DNA of 33,944 nt from Alistipes sp. (lineage in GTDB: Bacteria > Bacteroidota > Bacteroidia > Bacteroidales > Rikenellaceae), in assembly GCA_017631055.1 (NCBI GenBank), contig JAGBTZ010000047.1, positions 1-33,944 of the forward strand. Reading direction: 5' to 3'. Under the pieces are notes generated by a model that was given only the letters and a program-made list of their open reading frames with translations, was not told where the DNA came from and did not search any database. The position numbers and the translations under genes are program-made. Positions 24,335 through 33,599 of the stretch are shown here, one piece after another (position 1 is the first letter of the stretch; each line of letters starts with the position of its first letter).

Positions 24335-25195
24335 TTATTTATAAATTCTCGCATGTCCGTTCTCGAGTGCTTGAGCACGGATGGCTTGTTCCCTACTGCG
24401 AATAGCCTCGCTACGGCGCAGAGTCCTCAATACTCGGGTTATATCCTCACGAGCCAACTCTATCGGGCGGATATCCCCCTTGTTCAACACCTCCGTAATC
24501 TGGAAGTAGAATATCTGCCCCTCGGAGGTCATCTTCTGGACCGAGCCCTTTTTATCGAGCAATGAATCGTAGTTGCGAGAGCGCAACGTGGGCAGCACCG
24601 CCAGAAAATCGCTCCAATCGCTCCACTCCACAAACTCCTTGAGCATAAATCCATTCTTGATGCAGATATCCTTGAAATCCTTTTGGCGTTCGCTCTTGGG
24701 CGAGCGCATCATCTCGTATAATTTCTCCCTTTGGCGATACTTCTCGCTGAAGGCAACCACACGACCCTTGACTATCGTTCTATCGAGCCTAAACTCCGAC
24801 TTATGGGCGTTATAGTACGCCTCAACATCCTCGTCAGTAACGATTGTTGTCGGCTCGTTGTCGATATAATACTGCTCGATTTTATGAATAAGCAACGATT
24901 GGCGATACTCCTCGACTTTTCGCTCGATATCGCTGACCGATGCCGAGAATATCAACTCAGCCTCCTCCAATTTAAGCTGTTTGGCAATCCAGCGGTCAAT
25001 ATACGCACCGACCATATTGACACTGTCGGCACCCGAGAGGGCTTGCGGTATGGCCTGCTCCAAATCAGACATACGCAACTCCTTGCGACCTACACGCGCA
25101 ACGGTGGTGTCGTCCACAAAGTAGTTGGGCAACTCCTGACACGCCACACACATTACGGCGGCACAAATGGCTGATATTTTAGTCCAAAAACGCAT
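24335..25195 (-). CDS. SurA-N-like periplasmic lipoprotein, no clear parvulin domain
   Basis: A 286-residue probable lipoprotein: the signal peptide ends in MCVAC, an imperfect lipobox (Cys at -3), with Cys19 as the likely lipidated residue. Residues 28-150 resemble the SurA N-terminal domain (TVARVGRKELRMSDLEQAIP, then DRWIAKQLKLEEAEL, EEYRQSLLIHKIEQYYIDN and TDEDVEAYYNAHKSEF). The region 200-260 (KGSVQKMTSEGQIFYFQITEVLNKG) has the end of a parvulin-like fold but no complete PPIase signature. It is presumably a periplasmic chaperone, 77 bp upstream of surA-like. A TATCTTTG promoter lies at 25206-25213 on the minus strand. Confidence 0.78.
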   Translation of the reverse strand: MRFWTKISAICAAVMCVACQELPNYFVDDTTVARVGRKELRMSDLEQAIPQALSGADSVNMVGAYIDRWIAKQLKLEEAELIFSASVSDIERKVEEYRQSLLIHKIEQYYIDNEPTTIVTDEDVEAYYNAHKSEFRLDRTIVKGRVVAFSEKYRQREKLYEMMRSPKSERQKDFKDICIKNGFMLKEFVEWSDWSDFLAVLPTLRSRNYDSLLDKKGSVQKMTSEGQIFYFQITEVLNKGDIRPIELAREDITRVLRTLRRSEAIRSREQAIRAQALENGHARIYK

Positions 25196-25205
25196 ATCTA
25201 ATCGA

Positions 25206-25213
25206 CAAAGATA
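25206..25213 (-). promoter_or_regulatory. -7 element of the SurA/OstA operon
   Basis: TATCTTTG on the minus strand, 10 bp before the ATG at 25195. Exact TAnnTTTG match; the -33 part is not convincing. Confidence 0.65.
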
Positions 25214-25284
25214 GCTATTTTACCCGAATTAAACGTATTGCGTAGCAATAAAATTGTCAATTGTGAAAGTTTTTTTATCAAAAG

Positions 25285-25315
25285 GTTGAAAAACAATCTA
25301 AATTTGCTATATTTG
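25285..25315 (+). promoter_or_regulatory. Promoter of the PlsC-like gene
   Basis: GTTG (25285-25288), 19-bp spacer, TATATTTG (25308-25315). The ATG is at 25362. Confidence 0.7.
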
Positions 25316-25361
25316 AAGCCGAAATAATGATTTGCGGAGAATAGAACTCAACTACTAAATT

Positions 25362-26723
25362 ATGAAAAAAAGACTCAAGCCGAGAGATCACTCTCTCCTT
25401 TTGAAGGCATTCAGAGGCTATTTGCAGTTTGTTAACTCGGGACTTTATTTCCGTAAAGAGCATATTGTCGGCATCGAGAAAGTGCCCGTAAACGGCACCC
25501 CGCTGGTAATTGTCTCCAACCACCAGAATTGCCTTAATGACCCTTTGTCGGTTGCGATGAATATAACCGACCGAAGGATGAACTTTATAGCTCGTGCCAA
25601 CGTATTCAAGAATCCGATTGCAGGTAAATTTTTGCGAAAACTCGGACTACTTCCCGCCTACCGAATGAGCCACGAGGGCTATGCGGCAATCAACAAGAAC
25701 CGCGAGACCTTCGATGCTGCAGGTCAGGCTCTTTGCGATGGCGAGACTCTGATGCTCTTCCCCGAGGCAGACCACCAGGATAAGCGTTGGCTCGGAAACT
25801 TCAAAATCGGATACCTGCGCATAGCGTTCGAGGCAGCCGAGAAGTTCAATTTCGAGCGCGATGTGATGGTGTTACCCTCGTGCAACCACTACTCAAACTA
25901 CTTCCACGCTCGTACCGATATGCTTATCCGCTTCGGTGAGCCCATCTCGCTAAAGCCCTACTACGAAAAGTATAAGGCAGAGCCTCGCGCTACAATGACA
26001 GAGATTAACGCTATCGTGCGCGAGAAGATTAAGGAGCTGATGTTGCACATTGACGACTTGGAGCACTACGACCAGATAGACTTCCTTCGCGAGACGGGCT
26101 ATGGTCGTAAATACGCCATTGAACATGGTCACAAGTTCAACTATCTCCCCTCGCGACTTCTCTCCGACCAGAAGCTCGTTTCGGCACTGCAGGAGGCCTA
26201 CAATCAGCACCCCGAGCAGATGGAGCAGATTTATGCCGACACCGCAGAGTTCGCTGCCGGATTGAAAAAGCTCAACATCCGAGATTGGCTCTTTATCCAC
26301 AATCCCAAATGGCCGGCAGCCCTGTTGCGTGCATTGGGACTTTTGCTTCTGTTGCCGCTGTTTATCGCATCAATTATCCCAACGGGATTACTCTTCTTGA
26401 TACCCAAGATTTTCCTCAAGAAGATGATCAAAGACCACATGTTCAACTCCTCGTTCCACGTTGGAGTCAGTGTCTTTGTTTCGGTGCCGCTGTGCCTGAT
26501 TTTGCCGATAGTACTCTTGTGGGTATTCGCAGGAATTTGGTGGGCAGTGGGCTACTTGGTAGCGTTCCCATTCATGTTCGTATTGGCTTGGAACTACATC
26601 CGTCTGTTCTGGAAGTTCGTAGGAACATGCATATTTATCAAGCGTAGCAATCGTGACGAAATCAACAGATTACGCCAGTTGCGCACAAGCATCTACGAGA
26701 GATTGGACAACTTGATAGATTAG
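25362..26723 (+). CDS. PlsC-type 1-acylglycerol-3-phosphate acyltransferase-like protein
   Basis: A 453-residue membrane-associated acyltransferase of the PlsC superfamily (lysophosphatidic acid or glycerophosphate acylation). Motif I reads SNHQNCLNDP (His54, Asp60), i.e. His-X5-Asp rather than the usual His-X4-Asp; some glycerol-phosphate acyltransferases of this fold also use this spacing. Motif III reads FPEADHQD (133-140) where FPEG is usual. Two long hydrophobic segments in residues about 325-350 and 375-425 form a C-terminal membrane region absent from short PlsC. The gene has its own promoter and ends at a bidirectional terminator opposite the CPBP gene. Phospholipid role is inferred; the acyl acceptor is not established. 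Confidence 0.83.
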   Translation: MKKRLKPRDHSLLLKAFRGYLQFVNSGLYFRKEHIVGIEKVPVNGTPLVIVSNHQNCLNDPLSVAMNITDRRMNFIARANVFKNPIAGKFLRKLGLLPAYRMSHEGYAAINKNRETFDAAGQALCDGETLMLFPEADHQDKRWLGNFKIGYLRIAFEAAEKFNFERDVMVLPSCNHYSNYFHARTDMLIRFGEPISLKPYYEKYKAEPRATMTEINAIVREKIKELMLHIDDLEHYDQIDFLRETGYGRKYAIEHGHKFNYLPSRLLSDQKLVSALQEAYNQHPEQMEQIYADTAEFAAGLKKLNIRDWLFIHNPKWPAALLRALGLLLLLPLFIASIIPTGLLFLIPKIFLKKMIKDHMFNSSFHVGVSVFVSVPLCLILPIVLLWVFAGIWWAVGYLVAFPFMFVLAWNYIRLFWKFVGTCIFIKRSNRDEINRLRQLRTSIYERLDNLID

Positions 26724-26727
26724 CCAT

Positions 26728-26755
26728 TAGCCATTGATCGAACGATCAATGGCTA
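26728..26755. terminator. Bidirectional terminator containing the CPBP gene stop codon
   Basis: TAGCCATTGATCG / CGATCAATGGCTA with two unpaired A bases at the tip, followed by TTTTTG on the plus strand. The minus-strand stop codon (26753-26755) is the end of the stem. Confidence 0.85.
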
Positions 26756-27598
26756 TTTTTGTATCATTGCCTTTCGCAGATTTCTCACTATCGATACGGC
26801 TCCGATAACAACTATCAACAGAGCCACACCCCACACTATCCAGTAAATTCTCAAGTCGGGGATAATATCCCGGAATGTGCTGTCACCCAGCCCGAAAGCC
26901 ATCAATGCCAGGGCCAATCCATTATTGAGAGCGTGGAGAATTATAACCGAAAATATCGAGTTGGTACGGATGTAGGCATAGCCCAAAATCAGGCCGAGAA
27001 CAGAGGCACTGAACATCGCTGTAATCTGGCCGTGAATAATCCCAAAAAAGAGCGACGAGCAGAGCCACGCTGCCCAAACGCCATACTTTGCGCGGAACGA
27101 TTCCAAGACAATTCCGCGACAGAGAATCTCCTCGAAAATTGGGGCAAAAACCACCGAGACAAGTACCGTAAAGAAGCCTCGGCCGACCATCGGTGCAGGG
27201 TCGGGCATCAATGCCGTCAACGGCTCGATGGCTATCTGCGTAGCGACCATCAAAACAAACAACCCGAGTAGTCGTGAGGGATCAAATCCACCCTTCGAAA
27301 AGGCTATCCGCTTGCGCTCCCTGCCACGCAATCGGCGGTAGAGCAATACACCCGCTATTGCGAGCGACATCGACACCGGGTAGATTATTGCAAGCGATTG
27401 AGCAACTGCGAGTTGAGCAAAGAGAGAAATCTGATCATCGGGGCTATTCGCAAGAGCCGTGTCGGGAAACTCCAAGCCACACAATCCACATATACCGACA
27501 ACCGCAACCTGGGCAAGGAATACCCATATTGCCATAACCACAAAATCGAGTGCATTCGGGAATTTACCGAGAGTTCTGCTCGTTGTTCTCTGCTCCAT
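26753..27598 (-). CDS. CPBP-family intramembrane glutamic protease-like protein
   Basis: A 281-residue integral membrane protein (several TM segments) of the CPBP/Abi (Rce1-like) family. All signature residues are present: EExxxR (Glu156, Glu157, Arg161), FxxxH (Phe185, His189) and HxxxN (His222, Asn226), which form the intramembrane catalytic site. Such proteins act as CAAX-type proteases or in bacteriocin self-immunity; no bacteriocin gene is nearby, so a proteolytic or housekeeping role is more likely. A TATATTTG element (27628-27635, minus) lies about 30 bp upstream. Confidence 0.9.
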   Translation of the reverse strand: MEQRTTSRTLGKFPNALDFVVMAIWVFLAQVAVVGICGLCGLEFPDTALANSPDDQISLFAQLAVAQSLAIIYPVSMSLAIAGVLLYRRLRGRERKRIAFSKGGFDPSRLLGLFVLMVATQIAIEPLTALMPDPAPMVGRGFFTVLVSVVFAPIFEEILCRGIVLESFRAKYGVWAAWLCSSLFFGIIHGQITAMFSASVLGLILGYAYIRTNSIFSVIILHALNNGLALALMAFGLGDSTFRDIIPDLRIYWIVWGVALLIVVIGAVSIVRNLRKAMIQK

Positions 27599-27627
27599 AA
27601 AACTGCTTTTTCGCTCTTTTCAAAGGT

Positions 27628-27635
27628 CAAATATA
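27628..27635 (-). promoter_or_regulatory. -7 element of the CPBP gene
   Basis: TATATTTG on the minus strand, 29 bp before the ATG at 27598. Exact match to TAnnTTTG. Confidence 0.6.
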
Positions 27636-27676
27636 GTCATTTCTCTCGATAATTTCGAAATTAAATTAAATTTTGC

Positions 27677-27684
27677 TAAATTTG
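27677..27684 (+). promoter_or_regulatory. -7 element of the parA operon
   Basis: TAAATTTG, 34 bp before the parA ATG at 27719. A weak TTTC near 27653 may serve as the -33 part. Confidence 0.55.
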
Positions 27685-27718
27685 TCCCCTTAATGTTTGG
27701 ATAAAAAGGAAGAATAGT

Positions 27719-28495
27719 ATGGCAAAAGTCGTGGCACTTGCAAATCAAAAGGGCGGAGTGGGCAAAACCACAACCGCGATAAACCTCTCGGCATCAATTG
27801 CCCTACTGGGCAAGAAGGTGCTGTTACTCGATGCCGACCCGCAGGCAAATGCAACCTCGGGTTTGGGTTTTGATATCAACCTGGAGGGCATATACGAGTG
27901 CATCACAGGCGAGAAGAGCGCCTCGGAGGTTATTGTCAAGAGTCCCGATGTGAAGAATTTGTGGATTCTGCCCTCGAGCATCGACCTTGTGGCTGCCGAC
28001 ACCGAGCTTCCCGCAATGGAGAATGCCCACCACGTCATCAAGGGCATCATCGACCAGGTGCGCGACAAGTTCGACTATATCTTCATCGACTGCTCGCCTT
28101 CGCTGGGCTATACGACCGTCAACATCCTGACAGCTGCCGACTCGGTGCTGATTCCGGTGCAGTGCGAATACTTGGCACTCGAGGGTTTGAGCAAACTGCT
28201 CAACACCATCCGCAAAATCAAGGGCGGATTGAACCCCTCGCTCGAAATCGAGGGCTTTGTGATGACGATGTATATGCGCAATCGTCTGAATAATCAGGTA
28301 GCAAACGAGGTACGCGAGCACTTTGGACCTTTGGCATTCGACACAATAATTCAACGAAATATCCGTTTGGGAGAGGCGCCCTCGCACGGAAAGCCGATTA
28401 TGCTATACGATGCATCGGCTACGGGTGCAGTGAACTATCTCACCCTTGCCAAGGAGTTCCTTAAGCGTAACCGAAAGAAGAAACAAAATGAGTAA
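27719..28495 (+). CDS. parA: Chromosome-partitioning ATPase ParA/Soj
   Basis: Walker-type ATPase of chromosome segregation, 258 residues, the usual short chromosomal ParA without an N-terminal DNA-binding HTH. Deviant Walker A KGGVGKTT (11-18) with signature Lys residues; [13 protein letters not shown] and [13 protein letters not shown] (Walker B) follow. It works with ParB to move origin regions apart, the ATP-bound dimer binding DNA non-specifically. The parB start overlaps its last codons by 8 bp, indicating translational coupling. Confidence 0.96.
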   Translation: MAKVVALANQKGGVGKTTTAINLSASIALLGKKVLLLDADPQANATSGLGFDINLEGIYECITGEKSASEVIVKSPDVKNLWILPSSIDLVAADTELPAMENAHHVIKGIIDQVRDKFDYIFIDCSPSLGYTTVNILTAADSVLIPVQCEYLALEGLSKLLNTIRKIKGGLNPSLEIEGFVMTMYMRNRLNNQVANEVREHFGPLAFDTIIQRNIRLGEAPSHGKPIMLYDASATGAVNYLTLAKEFLKRNRKKKQNE

Positions 28496-29366
28496 AAATA
28501 TGAAACAAAAAGGTTTAGGACGAGGTCTGGATGCCATTTTCGGTGGCGAGTCACCGGTAGTGAAGGCGAAGCCTATGTCGCAGATGGCAGAGATTGCCGT
28601 GAAGGATATTATCCCCAATCCGACTCAGCCACGCCGCGATTTCCAGGAGGAGGCACTCGAGGAGTTGGCAGATTCGATTCGCTCGTTGGGTGTTATTCAA
28701 CCCGTGACGGTTAAGCCGACAGCGGATGGTCGCTATATCATCATCAGCGGCGAGCGCCGTTGGCGTGCGGCTCAGTTGGCAGAGTTGGATGTTCTGCCGG
28801 CATATATCCGCGAGGTGGATGACGTCAATCTGCACGCAATGGCACTGGTCGAGAATGTTCAGCGCCAGGATTTGAATGCTATCGAGATTGCGTTGAGTAT
28901 GCAACGTCTGGTCGAGGAGTGCGGGCTGACTCAGGAGGCTCTCTCCGAGAAGGTCGGAATGAAGCGCTCGACCGTGTCGAACTATATGCGTCTGCTCAAG
29001 TTGCCCAACGAGGTACAATTGGCACTCAAGGAGGGCGTTATCTCGATGGGGCACGCCAAGGCTATTGCCGGTGCCGAGGGTAAGAAGCAGACTGCGTTGT
29101 TGCGCAAGTGCGTGAAGAGAGATTTGTCGGTGCGCCAGATGGAGGAGTTGGTACGTTCGCTCGCTGAGGGTTGCCCGAAGAGTGTGGCAACTGCGGATGA
29201 TGAGGAGTATCCCGAGACATATCTGCGATTGGTGGAGCAACTCGAGAAGTTCTTCTCGCAGGATATCAGCATCAAGCGCAGCAAGAATGGCGGTGGTAAA
29301 ATTGTTATCGGCTTCGATAGCGACACAGATATAGAGCGTTTCATCGAGCAGTTCCGCAAGGCGTAA
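28488..29366 (+). CDS. parB: Chromosome-partitioning protein ParB/Spo0J
   Basis: ParB, 292 residues from the ATG at 28488 ([20 protein letters not shown]; a second ATG at 28500 is also possible; an ATG at 28446 lies inside parA and is rejected). The CTPase/N-terminal domain shows [41 protein letters not shown] (the GERRWRA box, Arg90-Arg93) and the [30 protein letters not shown]. It binds parS and loads SMC; I found no TGTTTCACGTGAAACA-like parS in the window by eye. Next gene begins 16 bp later. Confidence 0.96.
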   Translation: MSKNMKQKGLGRGLDAIFGGESPVVKAKPMSQMAEIAVKDIIPNPTQPRRDFQEEALEELADSIRSLGVIQPVTVKPTADGRYIIISGERRWRAAQLAELDVLPAYIREVDDVNLHAMALVENVQRQDLNAIEIALSMQRLVEECGLTQEALSEKVGMKRSTVSNYMRLLKLPNEVQLALKEGVISMGHAKAIAGAEGKKQTALLRKCVKRDLSVRQMEELVRSLAEGCPKSVATADDEEYPETYLRLVEQLEKFFSQDISIKRSKNGGGKIVIGFDSDTDIERFIEQFRKA

Positions 29367-29381
29367 ATAGAGGTATTTCAA

Positions 29382-30674
29382 GTGGGCAGAGTAGTTAAAA
29401 TAGCATTTATTGCACTTGTGTTGGCAATGTCGTGGAGCATCTCTACGGCACAGCAACGCTATCGTGGTCCGCGCCAAATCATCAAGGGTGGACTTATGCA
29501 GAAGCCCGACACTTTGCGCAGAGATTCGCTACCCCAAAATCTGCACATCGACTCTGCGGCACTCGCCAAGATGGTCGACACGCTCGATATCGAGAGTGTG
29601 AAGGTCGACTCGGTGGTTATGGATTCGCTATCGAAGGCCGGGGTTCCCGACTCGTTGCGCAGACGTGCCGCTGTTATCGAGTCATTGCGCAGGAGTTTGC
29701 CCGACTCATTGAAAGTCCGATTGGGCCGACTCGGAGCCGACTCACTGCAACGCGACACCCTCGGGCTCGACTCTCTGAAGGCCAAATCAGTTGCCGATTC
29801 GCTTGCAGCCGATTCACTCAAGGCGAAGAAGCGCAAACTGAAGCCTCTGTTGAGCGACTCGATGTCCCTATCGAAGGTTTGTTGGGCAGCAGCCGTACTG
29901 CCCGGATATGGACAGATTTACAACAAGCAGTATTGGAAACTCCCCATCCTCTACTCTACGCTTGGCACGGGATTGGGTATGTTCATCTACGAGAATAGCC
30001 GCTACAAGCCGCTCAAGCGAGAGTTCGATGCGATTACCAACAAGAGCCTTTCGCGTACACCCGAACTCGACCATCTGCAACGAAATATGGTGCGCAGTAA
30101 CACCCGCCAGCAGATATATCTCGGACTTACCATCGCATCGTATATCTATTTCATCGGTGATGCAGCCATCAACTACGCCACAAACGAGGTGTCGAGCGTA
30201 AATCGCGCAACGACCCTTGCCGTAATATGCCCGGGTGCGGGACAAATCTACAATAAGAGTTATTGGCGTGTGCCGATTGTGCTTGGAGGTTTTGCCACGA
30301 CAATCTACTGTATCGATTGGAACAATCGCGGTTTCCAGCGCTTCAAGAAGGCCTACCGCCTAAAGGCGGACTACGACAAGAATCCGGCCAACTACCCCAC
30401 AGGCTCGACCGATGAGTTCAGAGGTCGCTACTCGGCAACCTTCCTCAAGAACTTGCGAGATAGCTATCGCCGTAACCGAGATTTGTGCATAATCCTGACG
30501 GCCGGCATGTATGTTTTGCAGATAATAGATGCTCACGTTGACGCCCATCTGCGCGACTACGATATATCGGATGACCTCTCGATGAATGTTACTCCGATGA
30601 TTGATTACGGATACTCGCCAAGCATCGGGGATAATCGCCCCACGTTTGGTATGAATATGAGTTTCAAATTTTAA
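29382..30674 (+). CDS. DUF5683 membrane protein with duplicated GQIYNK-YW motif
   Basis: A 430-residue exported or membrane protein of unknown function; DUF5683 genes follow parB in many Bacteroidetes. Start is GTG 29382. An N-terminal signal-like segment (IAFIALVLAMSWSISTAQ) is followed by a Ser/Asp/Leu-rich linker with repeated DSL words (about 45-150). The PG.GQIYNK.YW..PI motif occurs twice, near residues 171-186 and 281-296, about 110 residues apart. The second copy continues in the canonical DUF5683 way (FLKNLRDSYRRNRDLCI and IIDAHVDAHLRDYDISDDLS); the first is followed by a different YIYFIGDAAINYATNE half. It lies in an operon with parA, parB, mltD and mnmE. Confidence 0.85.
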   Translation: MGRVVKIAFIALVLAMSWSISTAQQRYRGPRQIIKGGLMQKPDTLRRDSLPQNLHIDSAALAKMVDTLDIESVKVDSVVMDSLSKAGVPDSLRRRAAVIESLRRSLPDSLKVRLGRLGADSLQRDTLGLDSLKAKSVADSLAADSLKAKKRKLKPLLSDSMSLSKVCWAAAVLPGYGQIYNKQYWKLPILYSTLGTGLGMFIYENSRYKPLKREFDAITNKSLSRTPELDHLQRNMVRSNTRQQIYLGLTIASYIYFIGDAAINYATNEVSSVNRATTLAVICPGAGQIYNKSYWRVPIVLGGFATTIYCIDWNNRGFQRFKKAYRLKADYDKNPANYPTGSTDEFRGRYSATFLKNLRDSYRRNRDLCIILTAGMYVLQIIDAHVDAHLRDYDISDDLSMNVTPMIDYGYSPSIGDNRPTFGMNMSFKF

Positions 30675-30683
30675 CCATTGACG

Positions 30684-32150
30684 ATGAAGAGAATTTATAT
30701 TTTCCTCACGCTCTTGCTGGCACTATTGGGTTGCACCGAGGGCGTGGAGGCTCAAAACCGTTTCAAAGAGTTTTTCCAACGCAACACACCCCGCGAACGC
30801 AAAGAGCGAATTCGCAGAGTCGTGACAGTAACCAAGCCCGACTCAACAATGAGAGTCGATACTGCGCTACTCTCGCGCACAGCCGAGGTTAAGACAACTC
30901 CCGTTGCCCAAACCGATAGCGTAACGGCTCCGGCAACCGAGGTCAAGGCTGTCGAGCAACGACCCTACAACCCCTATCTGAACTTGAAACTCACCCCGGT
31001 AGTGATGGATTCGTTAGTGGCTACATGGAACGAGTCACAGAACGCTTTGGCTTTCGAGAACTTCTTTGCCGACTATATCGCCATAGACTCCGTTGCAGTC
31101 GGCTCGGCTACACTGCCCGACTCGGTCTACGAGTCACGTCTGAGGGCTTTGGCTTCGCCTATACAACTACCCTACAACCCCATCGTCAAGAACTACATCA
31201 ATCGCTATACCGACACCCGTTACGGCACAATCAACCGCATAATGTCGCTCTCGCACTACTATTTCCCCATCATCGAGGAGGAGTTGTTGCGGGCCGGTCT
31301 GCCTGTCGAGTTGCGAGCAATGGCTATCATCGAGTCGGCATTGGCTCCAACGGCCGTATCTCCGGTCGGTGCGGTCGGTCTGTGGCAGTTTATGCCCTAC
31401 ACCGGCAAGAGTTACGGATTGGAGGTCAACTCGTTGGTCGATGAGCGCCGCGATGCGGTACTCTCGACCCGAGCAGCATGCCAATATATGCGTGACCTCT
31501 ACAACCTCTACAACGATTGGACCTTGGCCATCGCAGCCTACAACTGCGGCCCGGGCAACGTCAACAAGGCTCTGGCTCGTGCGGGTGCCGATTGCAAGAC
31601 TTTCTGGGATATATACTACTTCCTGCCACCCGAGACCCGAGGCTATGTGCCGGCTTTTATCGGAGCCTCGTATGCCTTCGCTTATCACAAAAATCACAAT
31701 GTGGAGTACGAGCCCTCGCCGCTCCCGCTTGCGACAGATACTATCACCGTGCGCCGAATTATGCACTTTGGGCAGATATCTTCGACAATCGACCTGCCTA
31801 TCGAGATGCTGCGCAAACTCAATCCACAGTATAAACTCGACATAATTCCGGCAACCAACAAGTCATACACGCTGACACTGCCCACACAATTCGTGAGCGC
31901 ATATATCGAGCGCGAGGAGGAGATTTTCCGCAAGGATTCGACATTCCTGAAGGAGTATATCAATCCCGCGAATATCGACAAGAAACGCCTGGAGCGCGGA
32001 TTTGTCTATACGGTCAAGAGCGGCGATACGCTGAGCGGCATCGCCAACCGCTACCGCGTATCGGTCAAGAACCTGATGCGCTGGAATGGGCTGAAGAGTG
32101 CAAACCGTCTGCGCGTGGGCCAGAAATTGCGCATCGAGCGCGGACTCTAA
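30684..32150 (+). CDS. mltD: Lytic transglycosylase MltD with LysM, lipoprotein
   Basis: Membrane-bound lytic murein transglycosylase, 488 residues from ATG 30684 (the upstream TTG at 30678 would add two residues). A lipobox LLALLGC gives lipidated Cys17. The SLT catalytic domain (about 180-330) contains the catalytic Glu217 in MAIIESALAPTA, then GAVGLWQFMPYTGKSYGL and the AIAAYNCGPGNVNKA signature. A C-terminal LysM domain (VYTVKSGDTLSGIANRYRV, then LKSANRLRVGQKLRI) binds peptidoglycan. It cleaves the glycan strand to 1,6-anhydro-MurNAc. Between the two, about 70 residues carry an unrelated linker. It is 9 bp after the DUF5683 gene and 18 bp before mnmE. Confidence 0.93.
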   Translation: MKRIYIFLTLLLALLGCTEGVEAQNRFKEFFQRNTPRERKERIRRVVTVTKPDSTMRVDTALLSRTAEVKTTPVAQTDSVTAPATEVKAVEQRPYNPYLNLKLTPVVMDSLVATWNESQNALAFENFFADYIAIDSVAVGSATLPDSVYESRLRALASPIQLPYNPIVKNYINRYTDTRYGTINRIMSLSHYYFPIIEEELLRAGLPVELRAMAIIESALAPTAVSPVGAVGLWQFMPYTGKSYGLEVNSLVDERRDAVLSTRAACQYMRDLYNLYNDWTLAIAAYNCGPGNVNKALARAGADCKTFWDIYYFLPPETRGYVPAFIGASYAFAYHKNHNVEYEPSPLPLATDTITVRRIMHFGQISSTIDLPIEMLRKLNPQYKLDIIPATNKSYTLTLPTQFVSAYIEREEEIFRKDSTFLKEYINPANIDKKRLERGFVYTVKSGDTLSGIANRYRVSVKNLMRWNGLKSANRLRVGQKLRIERGL

Positions 32151-32168
32151 TTTTGACAAGAAGCAAGT

Positions 32169-33524
32169 ATGACCCTGAACGAACACGATATAATTGCTGC
32201 TCCGGCTACCGCCACAGGTGGAGCCATTGCCGTAATCCGCATAAGCGGAGAGGGTGCCGTGGAGTGTTGCGACTCGATTTTCAGAGGTCGCACCCCGCTT
32301 GCCGAAGCAAAACCCTACACGGTGCACTATGGCGAGATTGTCGATGGAGAACGAGTGATTGACGATGTTCTGGTGACCCTCTTCCGGGCTCCTCACTCCT
32401 ATACGGGCGAAGATGGAGTCGAGATTTCGACCCACGGCTCGGCCTATATCGTAAACGAAGTACTATCGTTGCTGGTGCGCCACGGAGCGCGTATGGCTCA
32501 ACCCGGAGAGTTCTCGGTGAGAGCCTTTCTGGCGGGTAAGATGGACCTGTCACAGGCTGAGGCTGTGGCAGATATGATAGCCTCCTCGTCACGAGCATCT
32601 CACTCTCTGGCTTCAACACAGATGCGAGGCGGATACTCCGCTTCACTTGCCGAGTTGCGCTCGCGTCTGCTCAATGTGGCTTCACTGCTCGAATTGGAGT
32701 TGGACTTCTCGGAGGAGGATGTCGAGTTTGCCAACCGCGAAGAACTTGCTGCTATGCTTGATGAGGCTTCGGGCGAGATTAAGCGTCTGTGCGACTCGTT
32801 CAGCCTCGGAAATGCAATCAAGGAGGGCGTGGCAACGGTTATTGTGGGCGAGCCGAATGTAGGCAAGAGCACACTGCTCAACCGCCTTGTGGGCGAAGAG
32901 CGTGCAATGACCTCGGATATCGCCGGTACTACGCGCGACACGATTGAGGCCGTGTGTAATATAGATGGCGTGGTATTCCGCTTTGTCGACACCGCAGGCC
33001 TACGCCAGACGGATGACCGACTCGAGCAGATGGGTATCGACCGCACACATCAGGCTTTGGAGCGGGCTCAAATAGTGGTGCAGATGAGCGATGCAGGCAA
33101 CGAATCGGAGGCCGAGCCGCTGATGTTACAGGAGGGTCAGACACTAATTCGTGTGGTCAATAAAATTGATAAATATGCCGACTTGGGCAGCGTATCGACT
33201 GCCGACGAGAGCGGTATAATATATCTCTCAGCCAAGAGTGGCGAGGGAGTGGATACTTTGCGCCAAAGACTGCGTTCGGTGATTGATACCGAGGGGATAT
33301 ATGCCGGCGAGACGGTAGTTTCCAATAGCCGACACTACGAGGCCTTGTGCCGTGCGTTGAAAGCGCTATCGCTTGCCCGCCAAGCATTGGCAGATGGGGT
33401 TTCGGGCGACCTGCTGAGCGAGGAACTCCACGAAGTTCTCCGCCACATCGGCGAAATCACCGGCGAAGTCACCTCCCAAGAGATCCTCAACAATATCTTC
33501 TCCACATTTTGCATCGGAAAGTAA
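32169..33524 (+). CDS. mnmE: tRNA uridine-5-carboxymethylaminomethyl synthesis GTPase MnmE
   Basis: MnmE (TrmE), 451 residues, a dimeric GTPase that with MnmG modifies U34 of certain tRNAs. The N-terminal tetrahydrofolate-binding domain shows DIIAAPATATGGAIAVIRISG; the helical domain carries LDFSEEDVEF; the G domain has GEPNVGKST (about 227-235), DTAG and NKID motifs; the protein ends in the required CIGK with its conserved Cys (FCIGK). Length is typical. Last gene of the parA operon, followed by a terminator at 33600-33637. The mnmG partner is not in this window. Confidence 0.97.
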   Translation: MTLNEHDIIAAPATATGGAIAVIRISGEGAVECCDSIFRGRTPLAEAKPYTVHYGEIVDGERVIDDVLVTLFRAPHSYTGEDGVEISTHGSAYIVNEVLSLLVRHGARMAQPGEFSVRAFLAGKMDLSQAEAVADMIASSSRASHSLASTQMRGGYSASLAELRSRLLNVASLLELELDFSEEDVEFANREELAAMLDEASGEIKRLCDSFSLGNAIKEGVATVIVGEPNVGKSTLLNRLVGEERAMTSDIAGTTRDTIEAVCNIDGVVFRFVDTAGLRQTDDRLEQMGIDRTHQALERAQIVVQMSDAGNESEAEPLMLQEGQTLIRVVNKIDKYADLGSVSTADESGIIYLSAKSGEGVDTLRQRLRSVIDTEGIYAGETVVSNSRHYEALCRALKALSLARQALADGVSGDLLSEELHEVLRHIGEITGEVTSQEILNNIFSTFCIGK

Positions 33525-33599
33525 CTAACGCCCTCTAATGCACACTACTAAACGCTAACGCCTACAAATAGCAACAGAATTTCCCACAAAAATAGACGA

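Noticed and set aside
26753-27598. Bacteriocin immunity protein
   Set aside because: CPBP family can do this but no bacteriocin or ABC exporter is near.
28551-29477. Minus-strand frame opposite parB
   Set aside because: Shadow frame; parB itself has all family motifs.
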